Source of the DNA: Leptothrix cholodnii SP-6
Lineage (GTDB): Bacteria; Pseudomonadota; Gammaproteobacteria; Burkholderiales; Burkholderiaceae_C
Direction: 5' to 3'
Assembly: GCF_000019785.1 (NCBI RefSeq)
Contig: NC_010524.1
Location: forward strand, 1,674,001-1,738,000
DNA: 64,000 nt
Part shown: piece by piece, positions 26,657 through 35,210 of the stretch
How the letters are laid out: every line of letters starts with the position of its first letter
Position numbering within the stretch: the first letter of the stretch is position 1
Notes under the pieces: generated by a model
The model's input: only the letters and a program-made list of their open reading frames with translations
Database searches by the model: none
Told to the model about the DNA's origin: nothing
Made by a program: the position numbers and the translations under genes

Positions 26657-29281
26657 TCATTCCTGGGCGCGGCGCAGGGTCTGATTGACGGGCTGGCGCA
26701 GCACTTCACGCAGGCTGTACCAGCCGGCCAGCCAGGCCAGCACGGCGCCGACCAGCGTGCCCACGGCCGCCACCCACAGCGGCGCGGTCCAGTCGAAATT
26801 GAACACGTAACGCGCCAGCGCCCAGCCCACCACCAGCGCCGCCGCGCTGGCCAGTGCGCCGGCCAGGGCGCCCACGCCCAGCAGTTCGGTGCGCTGCACG
26901 GCCGCCAGCAGGCGCCGGCTCGCGCCCATCGCGCGCATCAGCGCAAATTCGCGCGCGCGCGCCTCGCGGGTGGCGCTGACGGCGGCGAACAGCACCAGCA
27001 GTCCCGACGCCAGCGTGAAGCCGAACAGGAACTCCACCGCCGAGATCACCTGATCGAGCACCCGCTGGATCTGCGCGATCTGGGCCGAGACGTCGATGCT
27101 GGTGATGTTGGGGAAGTCGCGTGTCAGCGCGCCGTCGAAGCCGGCCTGCGGCGGCGCCCGGAAGGCGGCGATGTAGGTGGCCGGCAGGTCGGCCATCACG
27201 GCGCGCGGGAACATCACGAAGAAGTTCACCCGCATCGACGTCCAGTCGACCTTGCGCAAGCTGGTGATGCGGGTCGTGACGGGCACGCCGGCGATGTCGA
27301 AGGTCACGCGGTCGCCGAGTTTCAGGCCGAGGGTTTCGGCCAGGCCCTGTTCGACGCTCATCGCATCGCTGTCTTCGGCCTGCCAGGCACCGCCGACGAC
27401 GCGGTTGTGGCCGGGCAGCGTGGCGGCGTGGCTCAGGTTGAACTCGCGGTCGACCAGCCGGCGGGCGCGATCGTCCTTGTAATCGTCGACCTGCACCGCG
27501 CGGTCGTTCACCGCCAGCAGGCGGCCTCGGATCATCGGGTACCAGTCGTAGTTGGCGACGCCGGACTGGCGCAGGCTGGCCTGGAAGGCGTCGGACTGCT
27601 CGGGCTGCACGTTGATGACGAAGCGGTTGGGCGCATCCACCGGCGTGGCGGCGCGCCAGCTGGCGATCAGGTCGGTGCGCAGCAGCACCAGCAGCACCAG
27701 CGCCATCAGGCCGAGCGCGAGCGCGCTGACCTGCAGCACCACCAGGCCCGGCCGGGCGCCGAGCTGGCGCGTGGCCAGCGCCAGCCAGCGCGGCGCGCCG
27801 ACGTCCGGCACGGCGCGGCGCAGCAGTAGCACGCCGCCCCAGGCGCCGAGCGCGAACAGCAGCCAGGCGCCGGCAAAACCGCCGACGGCGATGCCGCCGA
27901 GCTTCCAGTCGGCCGCCACCGCCAGCAGCAGCGCCGCAAAACCGATCAGCCCGGCCAGCAGCACGCCCAGGCTGGCGGCCTTGCGCTCGCCCAGCTCGCG
28001 CCGGATCACCCGCAGCGGCGGCACGCTGGCGAGCTGCAGCACCGGCGGCAGGCCGAAGGCGGCGAGCAGCACCATGCCGACGCCGAGCCCGAACAGCGCC
28101 GGCCAGACGCCCGGCGCCGGCAGATCGCTGTTGACCAGTCCGGCCAGCAGCCAGACGAACACCAGGTGCACGACCAGCCCGATCAGCACGCCGATCACGC
28201 TGGCGGCCAGGCCGACCAGGCCGATCTCGATGCCGTAGATCGCCGCGATGCGCCGCTGCGGCAGGCCCAGCACGCGCAGCATCGCGCAGGCGTCGATGTG
28301 TCGGGCCGCGAATCCGCGCGCGGCGATGCCCACCGCCACGGCGGCCAGCAGCGCCGCCAGCACCGCCACCAGGCGCAGGAACTGGCCGGCGCGGTCGAGC
28401 GTCTGGCGCATCTCGGGTCGTGCGCCTTCGAGCGACTCGACCCGCGCGCCGCGGATCTTGCGGCCTTCGATGCGGGCCTCGGCCCAGCTCACGAAACCCT
28501 GCACCGCGCTGTCGGAGCCACGGCCTTCGCGGGCGGCCACCGCCAGGCGCCAGGTGACGCGGCTGGCCGGCTGGATCAGCCCGGTGGCGGCCAGATCGGT
28601 GTCGGCCAGCATCACGCGCGGCGCGAAGTTGATGAAACCGGCGCCGCGATCGGGCTCCTGCACGATCACCTGGGCGATGCGCAGCCGGGCGTCGCCGAGC
28701 TGCAGCGCGTCGCCCACGCCGAGCGCCAGCGCGTCGAGCACGGCGGCGTCGACCCACACCGTGCCGGCGGCCGGGCCGTTGCCGACCGCGCGCGGCGCAC
28801 CTTGCGGCGTGTCGGCGATCTGCAGGCTGCCGCGCAGCGGATAGGCGGGTTCCACCACCTTGACCGACACCAGCCGGGCGGCGCCGCCCCGGGCCTCGTC
28901 GGCGCGCGCCATGCTCGGGAAGGTCGCGCTGCGTGCCGCGGCCAGGCCCATCTCGGCAGCGGTGGCGGCAAAGTCGGCCGGCAGCGGCTGGTCGCTGGCG
29001 ACCACGGCGTCACCGCCCAGCAGTGCCAGGGCGTCGCGGTTCATGCCGCCTTGCAGCCGGTCGGCAAAGAAGCCGACGGCGCTCAGCGCGGCCACCGCCA
29101 GCGCCACCGCCACCAGCATCAGGCGCAGTTCGCCGGCGCGCAGATCGCGCCGCAACTGGCGCCAGGCCAGGATCCAGACCGGCGTGGGCCGGTTCGGGCG
29201 CACGGCGCGCGGCGCCGAGCCCAGGGCGCCACCGGGCGCGGTGTCGGCGGCTATCGAGGAACTGGGCGGCTGTGGGGGCAT
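26657..29281 (-). CDS. FtsX-family ABC transporter permease (YbbP-like, large)
   Basis: 874 residues with the layout of large FtsX/MacB-type permeases: N-terminal TM (LMLVAVALAVAALSAVGFF), a periplasmic domain of about 240 residues, three TMs, a further TM pair, a second periplasmic domain and three C-terminal TMs ending ALAWLAGWYSLREVLRQPV. Members work with a YbbA/LolD-like ATPase in lipoprotein or envelope export. No ATPase gene adjoins it here, which is unusual. ATG 29281 opens after an out-of-family leader that could extend to 29410. Confidence 0.88.
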   Translation of the reverse strand: MPPQPPSSSIAADTAPGGALGSAPRAVRPNRPTPVWILAWRQLRRDLRAGELRLMLVAVALAVAALSAVGFFADRLQGGMNRDALALLGGDAVVASDQPLPADFAATAAEMGLAAARSATFPSMARADEARGGAARLVSVKVVEPAYPLRGSLQIADTPQGAPRAVGNGPAAGTVWVDAAVLDALALGVGDALQLGDARLRIAQVIVQEPDRGAGFINFAPRVMLADTDLAATGLIQPASRVTWRLAVAAREGRGSDSAVQGFVSWAEARIEGRKIRGARVESLEGARPEMRQTLDRAGQFLRLVAVLAALLAAVAVGIAARGFAARHIDACAMLRVLGLPQRRIAAIYGIEIGLVGLAASVIGVLIGLVVHLVFVWLLAGLVNSDLPAPGVWPALFGLGVGMVLLAAFGLPPVLQLASVPPLRVIRRELGERKAASLGVLLAGLIGFAALLLAVAADWKLGGIAVGGFAGAWLLFALGAWGGVLLLRRAVPDVGAPRWLALATRQLGARPGLVVLQVSALALGLMALVLLVLLRTDLIASWRAATPVDAPNRFVINVQPEQSDAFQASLRQSGVANYDWYPMIRGRLLAVNDRAVQVDDYKDDRARRLVDREFNLSHAATLPGHNRVVGGAWQAEDSDAMSVEQGLAETLGLKLGDRVTFDIAGVPVTTRITSLRKVDWTSMRVNFFVMFPRAVMADLPATYIAAFRAPPQAGFDGALTRDFPNITSIDVSAQIAQIQRVLDQVISAVEFLFGFTLASGLLVLFAAVSATREARAREFALMRAMGASRRLLAAVQRTELLGVGALAGALASAAALVVGWALARYVFNFDWTAPLWVAAVGTLVGAVLAWLAGWYSLREVLRQPVNQTLRRAQE

Positions 29282-29442
29282 GGTGTGTCGGCGCGAGCGG
29301 TGTGCGGTGGGTGCGGCAGTGCGAGCCGAGCACCCTACACCAAGGCCGGGCGTCGCGCCGCCGGCGGGTTGCTGCGCCACGTTGACTGGCGCCCTGAACG
29401 CTGGATGCAAAGTGGCCGAATGACCGCCGGGTGCCGCGGTGA

Positions 29443-29448
29443 TTCAAT
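29443..29448 (+). promoter_or_regulatory. TTCAAT -10-like hexamer 9 nt before the dioxygenase start
   Basis: Third example of a CAAT-ending hexamer placed exactly 9 nt before an ATG with no Shine-Dalgarno (compare 6988 and 8752). It lies in the 176-bp gap between the divergent permease and dioxygenase genes, where a promoter is expected. Confidence 0.3.
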
Positions 29449-29457
29449 CGCCTCACC

Positions 29458-30294
29458 ATGACGCACAGCCTGCCCCCGCTCTACCTCTCCCACGGCTCGC
29501 CGATGATCGCGATCGAGCGCTCGCCGGCCTCCGATTTCCTGGATCGTCTCGGCCCGGTGATCGACCGCACCTTCGGACGCCCGCGTGCCGTGCTGGTGGT
29601 GTCGCCGCATTCGGCCACCCGCACGCCGATGGTGATGGCGGGCGCGCGCCACGAGGCGATCCACGATTTTGGCGGCTTCCCCGACGCGCTCTACCAGCAG
29701 CGCTACAGCACCGCCGGCGCGCCGCTGCTGGCCGCCGACGTGGCGCAGCGGCTCGTCAAGGTCGGCCTGAATGCCCAGGCGGTCGACGCCTCGGGTCTTG
29801 ATCACGGCATCTGGACGGTGCTCAAGCGTGCCTGGCCGGATGCCTCGATCCCCGTCGTGCCGCTGACCCTGGTGCCCAACTGGACACCCGCGCAGCAATG
29901 GGCGGTGGGCGCGGCGCTGGCCGATCTGGCCGACGACGGCGTGCTGATCATCGGCAGCGGCTCGCTGACGCACAACCTGCGGCGCTTCTTCGGCGAGCGC
30001 CCGAGCGCCGACGCGCCGGTGTCGCCCGACGTGGCGGCGTTCCAGGACTGGATCCGCCAGCGCGGCGCCGCCTGCGACTGGCCGGCGCTGTTCGACTACC
30101 GCCGCCAGGCGCCGCATGCGGCCCAGCAGCATCCGACCGACGAACACTGGCTGCCGTACTACATCGCCGCCGGTGCGGGTGGCGAGACCCAGCCGGCGGT
30201 GCGCATCCACGCCAGCGTCGACGCCGGCATCCTGGCGATGGACGGCTACGCCTTCGGACCGCAGGCCGCACGCTTGGCTGAGGCGCTGGGCTGA
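29458..30294 (+). CDS. Class III extradiol dioxygenase, 4,5-DOPA dioxygenase type (YgiD-like)
   Basis: 278 residues, LigB superfamily. Metal-binding His are expected at His12 (YLSHGSP) and His51 (VVSPHSATR); further conserved parts are GLDHGIWTVL and IIGSGSLTHNLRRF. The family opens catechol-type rings using a non-haem metal; YgiD acts on DOPA. The natural substrate here is unknown. It stands alone, divergent from the FtsX permease, and runs toward the NIF3-like gene with a 17-nt gap. Confidence 0.9.
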   Translation: MTHSLPPLYLSHGSPMIAIERSPASDFLDRLGPVIDRTFGRPRAVLVVSPHSATRTPMVMAGARHEAIHDFGGFPDALYQQRYSTAGAPLLAADVAQRLVKVGLNAQAVDASGLDHGIWTVLKRAWPDASIPVVPLTLVPNWTPAQQWAVGAALADLADDGVLIIGSGSLTHNLRRFFGERPSADAPVSPDVAAFQDWIRQRGAACDWPALFDYRRQAPHAAQQHPTDEHWLPYYIAAGAGGETQPAVRIHASVDAGILAMDGYAFGPQAARLAEALG

Positions 30295-30311
30295 ATCGGT
30301 TCCGACCTGGC

Positions 30312-31079
30312 TCAGGCCGGGTTGTCGATGTCGATGTGGCGGTGGCTGATGCCGCAGCGCTCGGCCACGTGCGCACCCAGCGCCATCGCGCCATAGCGTT
30401 CGCTGGCGTGGTGGCCGCAGGCGATGTAGGCCACGCCGCTCTCGCGGGCGTAGTGGGCCTGCGGTTCGGAGATCTCGCCGGTCAGGTAGAGGTCGGCGCC
30501 GGCCGCGATCGCCGCCTCGAAATAACCTTGCGCGCCGCCTGTGCACCAGGCCACGCGCCGGATCGGCCGGCCGTCGCCCTCGACCAGCAGCGGCGCGCGC
30601 TGCAGGCGCGCGCCGATGTCGGCTGCGATCGATGCGGCGCTTTGGCCAGGCTCTGCCGGCTGGCCGATGCAGCCGAGCGCCTTGTCGCCGAAATTGCCTT
30701 GCGGCGTCCAGCCCAGCACGCGGGCCAGCTGGGCGTTGTTGCCGAGCGTCGGGTGGGCATCGAGCGGCAGGTGGTAGGCGATCAGGCTGATGTCGTGGCG
30801 CAGCAGCGCGGCCAGGCGCTGCTTCATCCAGCCGGTGACGCGGCCGTCCTGGCCGCGCCAGAACAGGCCGTGGTGGACCAGCAGCGCGTCGGCCCCGTCG
30901 GCCGCCGCGGCCTCGATCAGCGCCAGGCTGGCCGTGACGCCGCTGACGAGGTGGCGAACCTCGGCGCGCCCCTCGACCTGCAGACCGTTCGGCCCATAAT
31001 CTGCAAAACGGGCTGCATCGAGCAGTTCGTCGAGGTACTGCGTCAGCTCATCGCGATTCGCCACCATCTTTTCCTTCAT
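30312..31079 (-). CDS. NIF3-like dinuclear metal centre protein (YbgI family)
   Basis: 255 residues. The family pattern is clear: YGPNGLQVEGR, LLVHHGLFWRG (metal His pair), AYHLPLDAHPTLGNN, and C-terminal CGHHASERYGA. These proteins form hexameric toroids with two metals; no biochemical role is settled, and older GTP cyclohydrolase names are doubtful. Its ATG (31079) overlaps the start codon of the divergent protease gene; a second in-frame ATG at 31067 may be used instead. Confidence 0.9.
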   Translation of the reverse strand: MKEKMVANRDELTQYLDELLDAARFADYGPNGLQVEGRAEVRHLVSGVTASLALIEAAAADGADALLVHHGLFWRGQDGRVTGWMKQRLAALLRHDISLIAYHLPLDAHPTLGNNAQLARVLGWTPQGNFGDKALGCIGQPAEPGQSAASIAADIGARLQRAPLLVEGDGRPIRRVAWCTGGAQGYFEAAIAAGADLYLTGEISEPQAHYARESGVAYIACGHHASERYGAMALGAHVAERCGISHRHIDIDNPA

Positions 31080-32274
31080 GCGCAGGCTCTGGCTCGTATT
31101 TTCTCAGGCTGTCACGGTGGCCGTGGCAGTGGTTTTCGTGCTCGCCACCTTCAAGCCGGCTTGGCTCGGCGGCTGGTCGGAGTTTGGCACGCGAGACCGC
31201 GGCGGGCCGGCGGTCCAGGTGCTGATGGCACCGGCGCCCGCTGCCGTGCCGCAGGCCGCATCGGGCGTCGGCGGCGTGCAGAGCCTGGCCTACGCGGCGC
31301 GGCGCGCGGCGCCGTCGGTGGTCAGCGTGGTGACCTCCGGCAGCCGGGGGCGCGGCGAGGGCTCACCACACGGCAGCGAGCCGTGGTTCCGGCGCTTCTT
31401 CGGCGAGCAGGATCAGCCGGCCAACGGCATGGGTTCGGCGGTGATCGTCTCGACCGACGGCTATCTGCTCACCAACAACCACGTCATCGAAGGCGCCGAA
31501 CAGATCGAGGTGGTGCTCGCGGATGGCCGCCGTTCGGTGGCCAAGGTGATCGGCAGCGATCCCGACAGCGACCTGGCGGTCCTCAAGATCGACGGCCGTG
31601 ACTTGCCCGCCGTCACCTTCGGCGTGGCCGACGCGCTGCAGGTCGGCGACGTGGTGCTGGCGATCGGCAACCCGTTCAATGTCGGCCAGACCGTCACCTC
31701 GGGCATCGTCAGCGCGCTCGGCCGCACCGGGCTGGGCCTCAATACCTTCGAGAACTTCATCCAGACCGATGCCGCGATCAATCCCGGCAACTCGGGCGGT
31801 GCGCTGGTCGATGCCGGCGGCCAGCTGCTGGGCATCAACACGGCGATCTATTCGCGCTCGGGCGGCAGCATGGGCATCGGTTTTGCCATCCCGGTGACGA
31901 CCGCGCGCCAGGTGATGGACGGCCTGATCCGCAACGGCGTGGTCACGCGCGGCTGGATCGGCGTGCAGCCGCGCGATCTGACACCCGAGCTGGCCGAGTC
32001 GATCAAGAGCCGGGCGACCCAGGGCGTGCTGATCGCCGGTGTCCTGCAGGACGGCCCGGCCAGCGACGCCGGCATGTTGCCGGGCGACGTGGTGCTGCGC
32101 ATCGCCGGCCATCCGGTGGCCAACACCGCGCAGCTGCTCAACGAGGTGGCTGCGCTGGCGCCGCAGAGCCGCACCAGCGTGTCGATCCTGCGTGGCGATC
32201 AGGCGCTCGATCTGCAGGTCAAGGTGGCGCAACGGCCCAGTCTGCGGCCACGCCAGTCCGACGACCAGCGCTGA
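31078..32274 (+). CDS. DegS-like trypsin-type serine protease with one PDZ domain
   Basis: 398 residues: single N-terminal TM (about 9-24) as anchor, S1C protease domain with triad His135 (TNNHVIEG), Asp165 (DPDSDLAVL) and Ser239 (NPGNSGG), then one PDZ domain (about 290-385). The anchor plus single PDZ is the DegS plan, so it probably senses misfolded envelope proteins and may cleave an anti-sigma factor; a general DegQ-like role is also possible. It converges on tatC with a 6-nt gap, an order conserved beside tatABC in betaproteobacteria. Confidence 0.93.
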   Translation: MRRLWLVFSQAVTVAVAVVFVLATFKPAWLGGWSEFGTRDRGGPAVQVLMAPAPAAVPQAASGVGGVQSLAYAARRAAPSVVSVVTSGSRGRGEGSPHGSEPWFRRFFGEQDQPANGMGSAVIVSTDGYLLTNNHVIEGAEQIEVVLADGRRSVAKVIGSDPDSDLAVLKIDGRDLPAVTFGVADALQVGDVVLAIGNPFNVGQTVTSGIVSALGRTGLGLNTFENFIQTDAAINPGNSGGALVDAGGQLLGINTAIYSRSGGSMGIGFAIPVTTARQVMDGLIRNGVVTRGWIGVQPRDLTPELAESIKSRATQGVLIAGVLQDGPASDAGMLPGDVVLRIAGHPVANTAQLLNEVAALAPQSRTSVSILRGDQALDLQVKVAQRPSLRPRQSDDQR

Positions 32275-32280
32275 ACCGGC

Positions 32281-33030
32281 TCACTCGCTCGCCTCGGCCG
32301 GTGCCTGGGTGTGCTTGATGAACACCTGCGCGGCCAGGATGCCGACTTCGTAGAGCAGGCCCATCGGCACCAGCAGGGCGATCATCGAGACCGCGTCGGG
32401 CGGCGTGACGAGGCCGGAGACGGCGGCGGCGGCCACCCAGAAATAGCGCCGGAAGCTGCGCAGCTGATCGAGCGTGACGACACCGAGCCGCGCCAGGATG
32501 ACCACCGCCACCGGCACCTCGAAGGCCACGCCGAAGGCGATGAACATCGTGATGACGAAGTCGAGATAGGCCTCGATGTCCGGGCTCACCGAGACCGACG
32601 CGGGTGCCATCGCCTGGATCGCCGGGAAGGCCTGGCCGAAGACGAAGAAATAGCAGAACGCCACGCCGGTGTAGAACAGCATCGTGCTGGTGGCCACCAG
32701 CGGCATCACCAGCCGCTGCTCGTGCTTGTAGAGGCCCGGCGCCACGAAGGCCCAGACCTGATAGAGCACCCAGGGCAGCGAGATGCCCAGCGCGGCCAGC
32801 GCGGTGACCTTGATCGGGATCAGGAAGGGCGAGACGACGCCCACCGCGATCATCTTCGAGCCCTGCGGCAACGCCGCCACCAGCGGGCTGGCGAGCAGGT
32901 CGTAGAGCCGCGACGGGCCGGGGTAGAGCGCGAGCACGGCAAACACGGCGCCGATGCCGTAGACGGCTTTCAGCAGCCGGTCACGCAACTCGATCAGGTG
33001 GCTGACGAAGGGCTGCTCGGAGCCCGCCAT
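32281..33030 (-). CDS. tatC: Sec-independent protein translocase TatC
   Basis: 249 residues from ATG 33030, six TMs. It begins FVSHLIELRDRLLKA, with the conserved Pro/Glu loops (LYQVWAFVAPGLYKHEQR, ISPWxLYQ-like region) and FGVAFEVPVAVVIL. It is the receptor for twin-arginine signal peptides. The start could be a TTG about 11 codons upstream (LSSTPTPPP), which would place it nearer to tatB; homology begins only after the ATG used here. Last gene of the hisI-hisE-hinT-tatABC run. Confidence 0.95.
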   Translation of the reverse strand: MAGSEQPFVSHLIELRDRLLKAVYGIGAVFAVLALYPGPSRLYDLLASPLVAALPQGSKMIAVGVVSPFLIPIKVTALAALGISLPWVLYQVWAFVAPGLYKHEQRLVMPLVATSTMLFYTGVAFCYFFVFGQAFPAIQAMAPASVSVSPDIEAYLDFVITMFIAFGVAFEVPVAVVILARLGVVTLDQLRSFRRYFWVAAAAVSGLVTPPDAVSMIALLVPMGLLYEVGILAAQVFIKHTQAPAEASE

Positions 33031-33107
33031 TTCGTCGGGCGGAGGGGTGGGGGTCGAACTCAATGGGTCACCAGGCTCTCGCGCGCTGGCATCGGCCAGC
33101 TCCGCGG

Positions 33108-33596
33108 TCAGTAGGATTTCGAGGTGCGTGGGCGATGTCGGGCCACCCGGGCGGCGGCCGACTGCACATGGCGACGCACGCCTTCGCGCTGCTTGTACCA
33201 CTGCGGCGTGGCGCCCCGCTTGACGCGCCACTTCTTCTGCGGATGCACGTACGAGGGGCCGGGGTTGATCCAGCCGACCGGATCATCGACGTCGTAGGGG
33301 TTGGGCGGCTCTTCGAGCTGCAGGGCACTGTTGATGTCGGAGGTGGCTTCTTCAAGACCGCTGCTGACGGTCTGCCCGACATCGCGCGCGGCGCTGTCGA
33401 ACTCCTGCTTCATCTTGTTGAGCTCCTCGAGCTCGATGGAGCGGCTGACCTCGGCCTTGACGTCGGCCACGTAACGCTGGGCCCGGCCAAGGAAGGTGCC
33501 GGCCATGCGGGCGATGCGCGGCAGGCGTTCCGGGCCGATCACGACCAGGGCGATGCCGCCGATGATGAGCAGCTTGGTGACACCGATGTCGAGCAT
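33108..33596 (-). CDS. tatB: Twin-arginine translocase subunit TatB
   Basis: 162 residues: N-terminal TM MLDIGVTKLLIIGGIALVVI, the conserved GPERLPRIARMAG hinge and amphipathic helix, a charged helix, then a Pro-rich low-complexity tail that includes NPYDVDDPVGWINPGPSYV. TatB binds TatC and signal peptides. It is 30 nt downstream of tatA. Confidence 0.94.
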   Translation of the reverse strand: MLDIGVTKLLIIGGIALVVIGPERLPRIARMAGTFLGRAQRYVADVKAEVSRSIELEELNKMKQEFDSAARDVGQTVSSGLEEATSDINSALQLEEPPNPYDVDDPVGWINPGPSYVHPQKKWRVKRGATPQWYKQREGVRRHVQSAAARVARHRPRTSKSY

Positions 33597-33626
33597 GGAT
33601 GGGGCTGTGGACGCGCGTCGGCAGGC

Positions 33627-33875
33627 TTATTTGGTCTTGGCTTCGACGTCGATCGTCTGCGTGTCGATGCGCTTCTCGGCGCTGACCTGCGCAGCCGGTT
33701 CGGCAGCCTTGGCGGCAGCGGCGTCAGCCTCGGTCTTTTCGCCGGTCTTCATGCCGTCCTTGAAGCCCTTGACGGCACCCCCGAGGTCGGAGCCGATGTT
33801 CTTGAGCTTCTTGGTGCCGAAGATCAGCACGATGATGACGAGGAAGATGATCAGGTGGGTGGTCGAGAGGCCCAT
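33627..33875 (-). CDS. tatA: Twin-arginine translocase subunit TatA
   Basis: 82 residues: one TM, the [20 protein letters not shown] hinge and amphipathic helix, then a charged Ala/Lys/Glu tail. TatA oligomers form the pore for folded proteins. The TM reads [15 protein letters not shown], slightly shorter in its first part than usual. It is 82 nt from hinT and the first of the three tat genes. Confidence 0.94.
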   Translation of the reverse strand: MGLSTTHLIIFLVIIVLIFGTKKLKNIGSDLGGAVKGFKDGMKTGEKTEADAAAAKAAEPAAQVSAEKRIDTQTIDVEAKTK

Positions 33876-33957
33876 GGCATGTCTCCAGTGCGGCAGGAAG
33901 CTGTGGAAGGATTCTAGACGGCGCTGTCCGGCCGTCCTGATGGCAGGGTCGGGGCGT

Positions 33958-34305
33958 TCAGCCGTGTTTCCAGGGGCGCGGGCCGCCCATCACGTGCAGG
34001 TGCAGGTGATAGACCTCCTGCCCGCCGTCCGGCCCGGTGTTGATGACGACCCGGAAGCCGTTGTCGGCGCCGTTCTCGCGCGCCAGCTGCGGCGCCAGCG
34101 CCAGCATGCGGCCCAGCAGCGCCTCGTGGGCGGCATCCACCTCGGTCAGGTTGACGATGTGGGTCTTGGGGATGATCAGCAGGTGCACCGGCGCGGCCGG
34201 GCGGATGTCCTTGAAGGCCAGCAGTTCCTCGTCTTCGTAGACCTTCTGGCACGGGATCTGGCCGCTGGCGATCTTGCAGAACAGGCAGTTGGGGTCGTGG
34301 CTCAT
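33958..34305 (-). CDS. hinT: HIT-family nucleotide phosphoramidase (HinT)
   Basis: 115 residues from ATG 34305. It has the N-terminal zinc-type cysteines (CLFCKI), IPKTHI, and the catalytic HLHLHV at 100-105. HinT hydrolyses AMP-lysine and other phosphoramidates. A TTG at 34320 would add five residues, but ATG matches the family. It is 18 nt from the hisE stop, and this position between hisE and tatA is a conserved betaproteobacterial order. Confidence 0.93.
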   Translation of the reverse strand: MSHDPNCLFCKIASGQIPCQKVYEDEELLAFKDIRPAAPVHLLIIPKTHIVNLTEVDAAHEALLGRMLALAPQLARENGADNGFRVVINTGPDGGQEVYHLHLHVMGGPRPWKHG

Positions 34306-34323
34306 TTGGGATTCGGGCAAGGC

Positions 34324-34689
34324 TCAGGTCTTGGGGCTGCGTTGGGCAAATTCCTGCAGGCCCGACAGGCCCTCGCGGCGCTGCAGCTCGGCCAGCACGT
34401 CGGCCGGTGTCAGGTCGAACTGCGCCAGCACGATCATCGAATGGAACCACAGGTCGGCCATCTCGTAGACGATCTGCTCGCGCTGGCCGTCCTTGGCGGC
34501 GATGACGACCTCGGTGGCCTCTTCGCCCACCTTCTTGAGCATGCTGTCGGTGCCCTTGCGGAACAGGCGCGCGACATAGCTCTTGTCGGGGTCGCCGTCG
34601 CGGCGTGCGGCGATCACCTCGGCGAGGCGCGCCAGCACGTCCTGGGACGTCGCCGTGGCGGCGGACGGGTCGATGGCGTCGGTGCTCAT
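34324..34689 (-). CDS. hisE: Phosphoribosyl-ATP pyrophosphatase
   Basis: 121 residues; all-helical MazG-like fold with [33 protein letters not shown] and [14 protein letters not shown], which carry the Glu/Asp metal ligands. It catalyses step 2 of histidine synthesis. It is separate from hisI, with a 4-nt start/stop overlap (34686-34689). Confidence 0.95.
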   Translation of the reverse strand: MSTDAIDPSAATATSQDVLARLAEVIAARRDGDPDKSYVARLFRKGTDSMLKKVGEEATEVVIAAKDGQREQIVYEMADLWFHSMIVLAQFDLTPADVLAELQRREGLSGLQEFAQRSPKT

Positions 34690-35075
34690 TTGTAGATGCT
34701 CGAAGGATCTTTCAGGACCGGCTCGACGCTCTGCCAGGCGCCGTCCTTGAGCAGCTGGAAGAAACACGAGTGGCGGCCGGTGTGGCAGGCGATGCCGGGC
34801 TGGTGGCCGAGCTGCTCGACCTTCAGCAGCACCACGTCGGCGTCGCAGTCGATGCGGATCTCGTGCACCCGCTGCACATGGCCGGACTCCTCGCCCTTGT
34901 GCCAGAGCCGTCCGCGCGAGCGGCTCCAGTACACCGCTTCACCGCGTTGTGCGGTGAGCGCGAGTGCCTCGCGGTTCATCCACGCGAACATCAGCACGTC
35001 GTTGCTCTGCCATTCCTGCGCGATGACGGGAACGAGCCCGTCGTCGGTCCATGTGATCTGATCTAGCCAACTCAT
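34686..35075 (-). CDS. hisI: Phosphoribosyl-AMP cyclohydrolase
   Basis: 129 residues: [46 protein letters not shown] and the zinc cysteines in [13 protein letters not shown]. It catalyses step 3 of histidine synthesis, between HisE and HisA. It heads the minus-strand hisI-hisE-hinT-tatABC block. The 135-bp gap to divergent pdxA (35076-35210) must hold its promoter; I see only TACACT 6 nt before the ATG. Confidence 0.96.
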   Translation of the reverse strand: MSWLDQITWTDDGLVPVIAQEWQSNDVLMFAWMNREALALTAQRGEAVYWSRSRGRLWHKGEESGHVQRVHEIRIDCDADVVLLKVEQLGHQPGIACHTGRHSCFFQLLKDGAWQSVEPVLKDPSSIYK

Positions 35076-35210
35076 GGACTCAGTGTATCAACCGGTCCGT
35101 GACGGAATGGGTACGCCACGACAATCGCGCATGCCCGGCGGCCCTGCGGCCGACCGCCCGAACCGCGCCCACGCGCTGCGCTCCACCTGCCCCATCCGCT
35201 TGACCACGCC

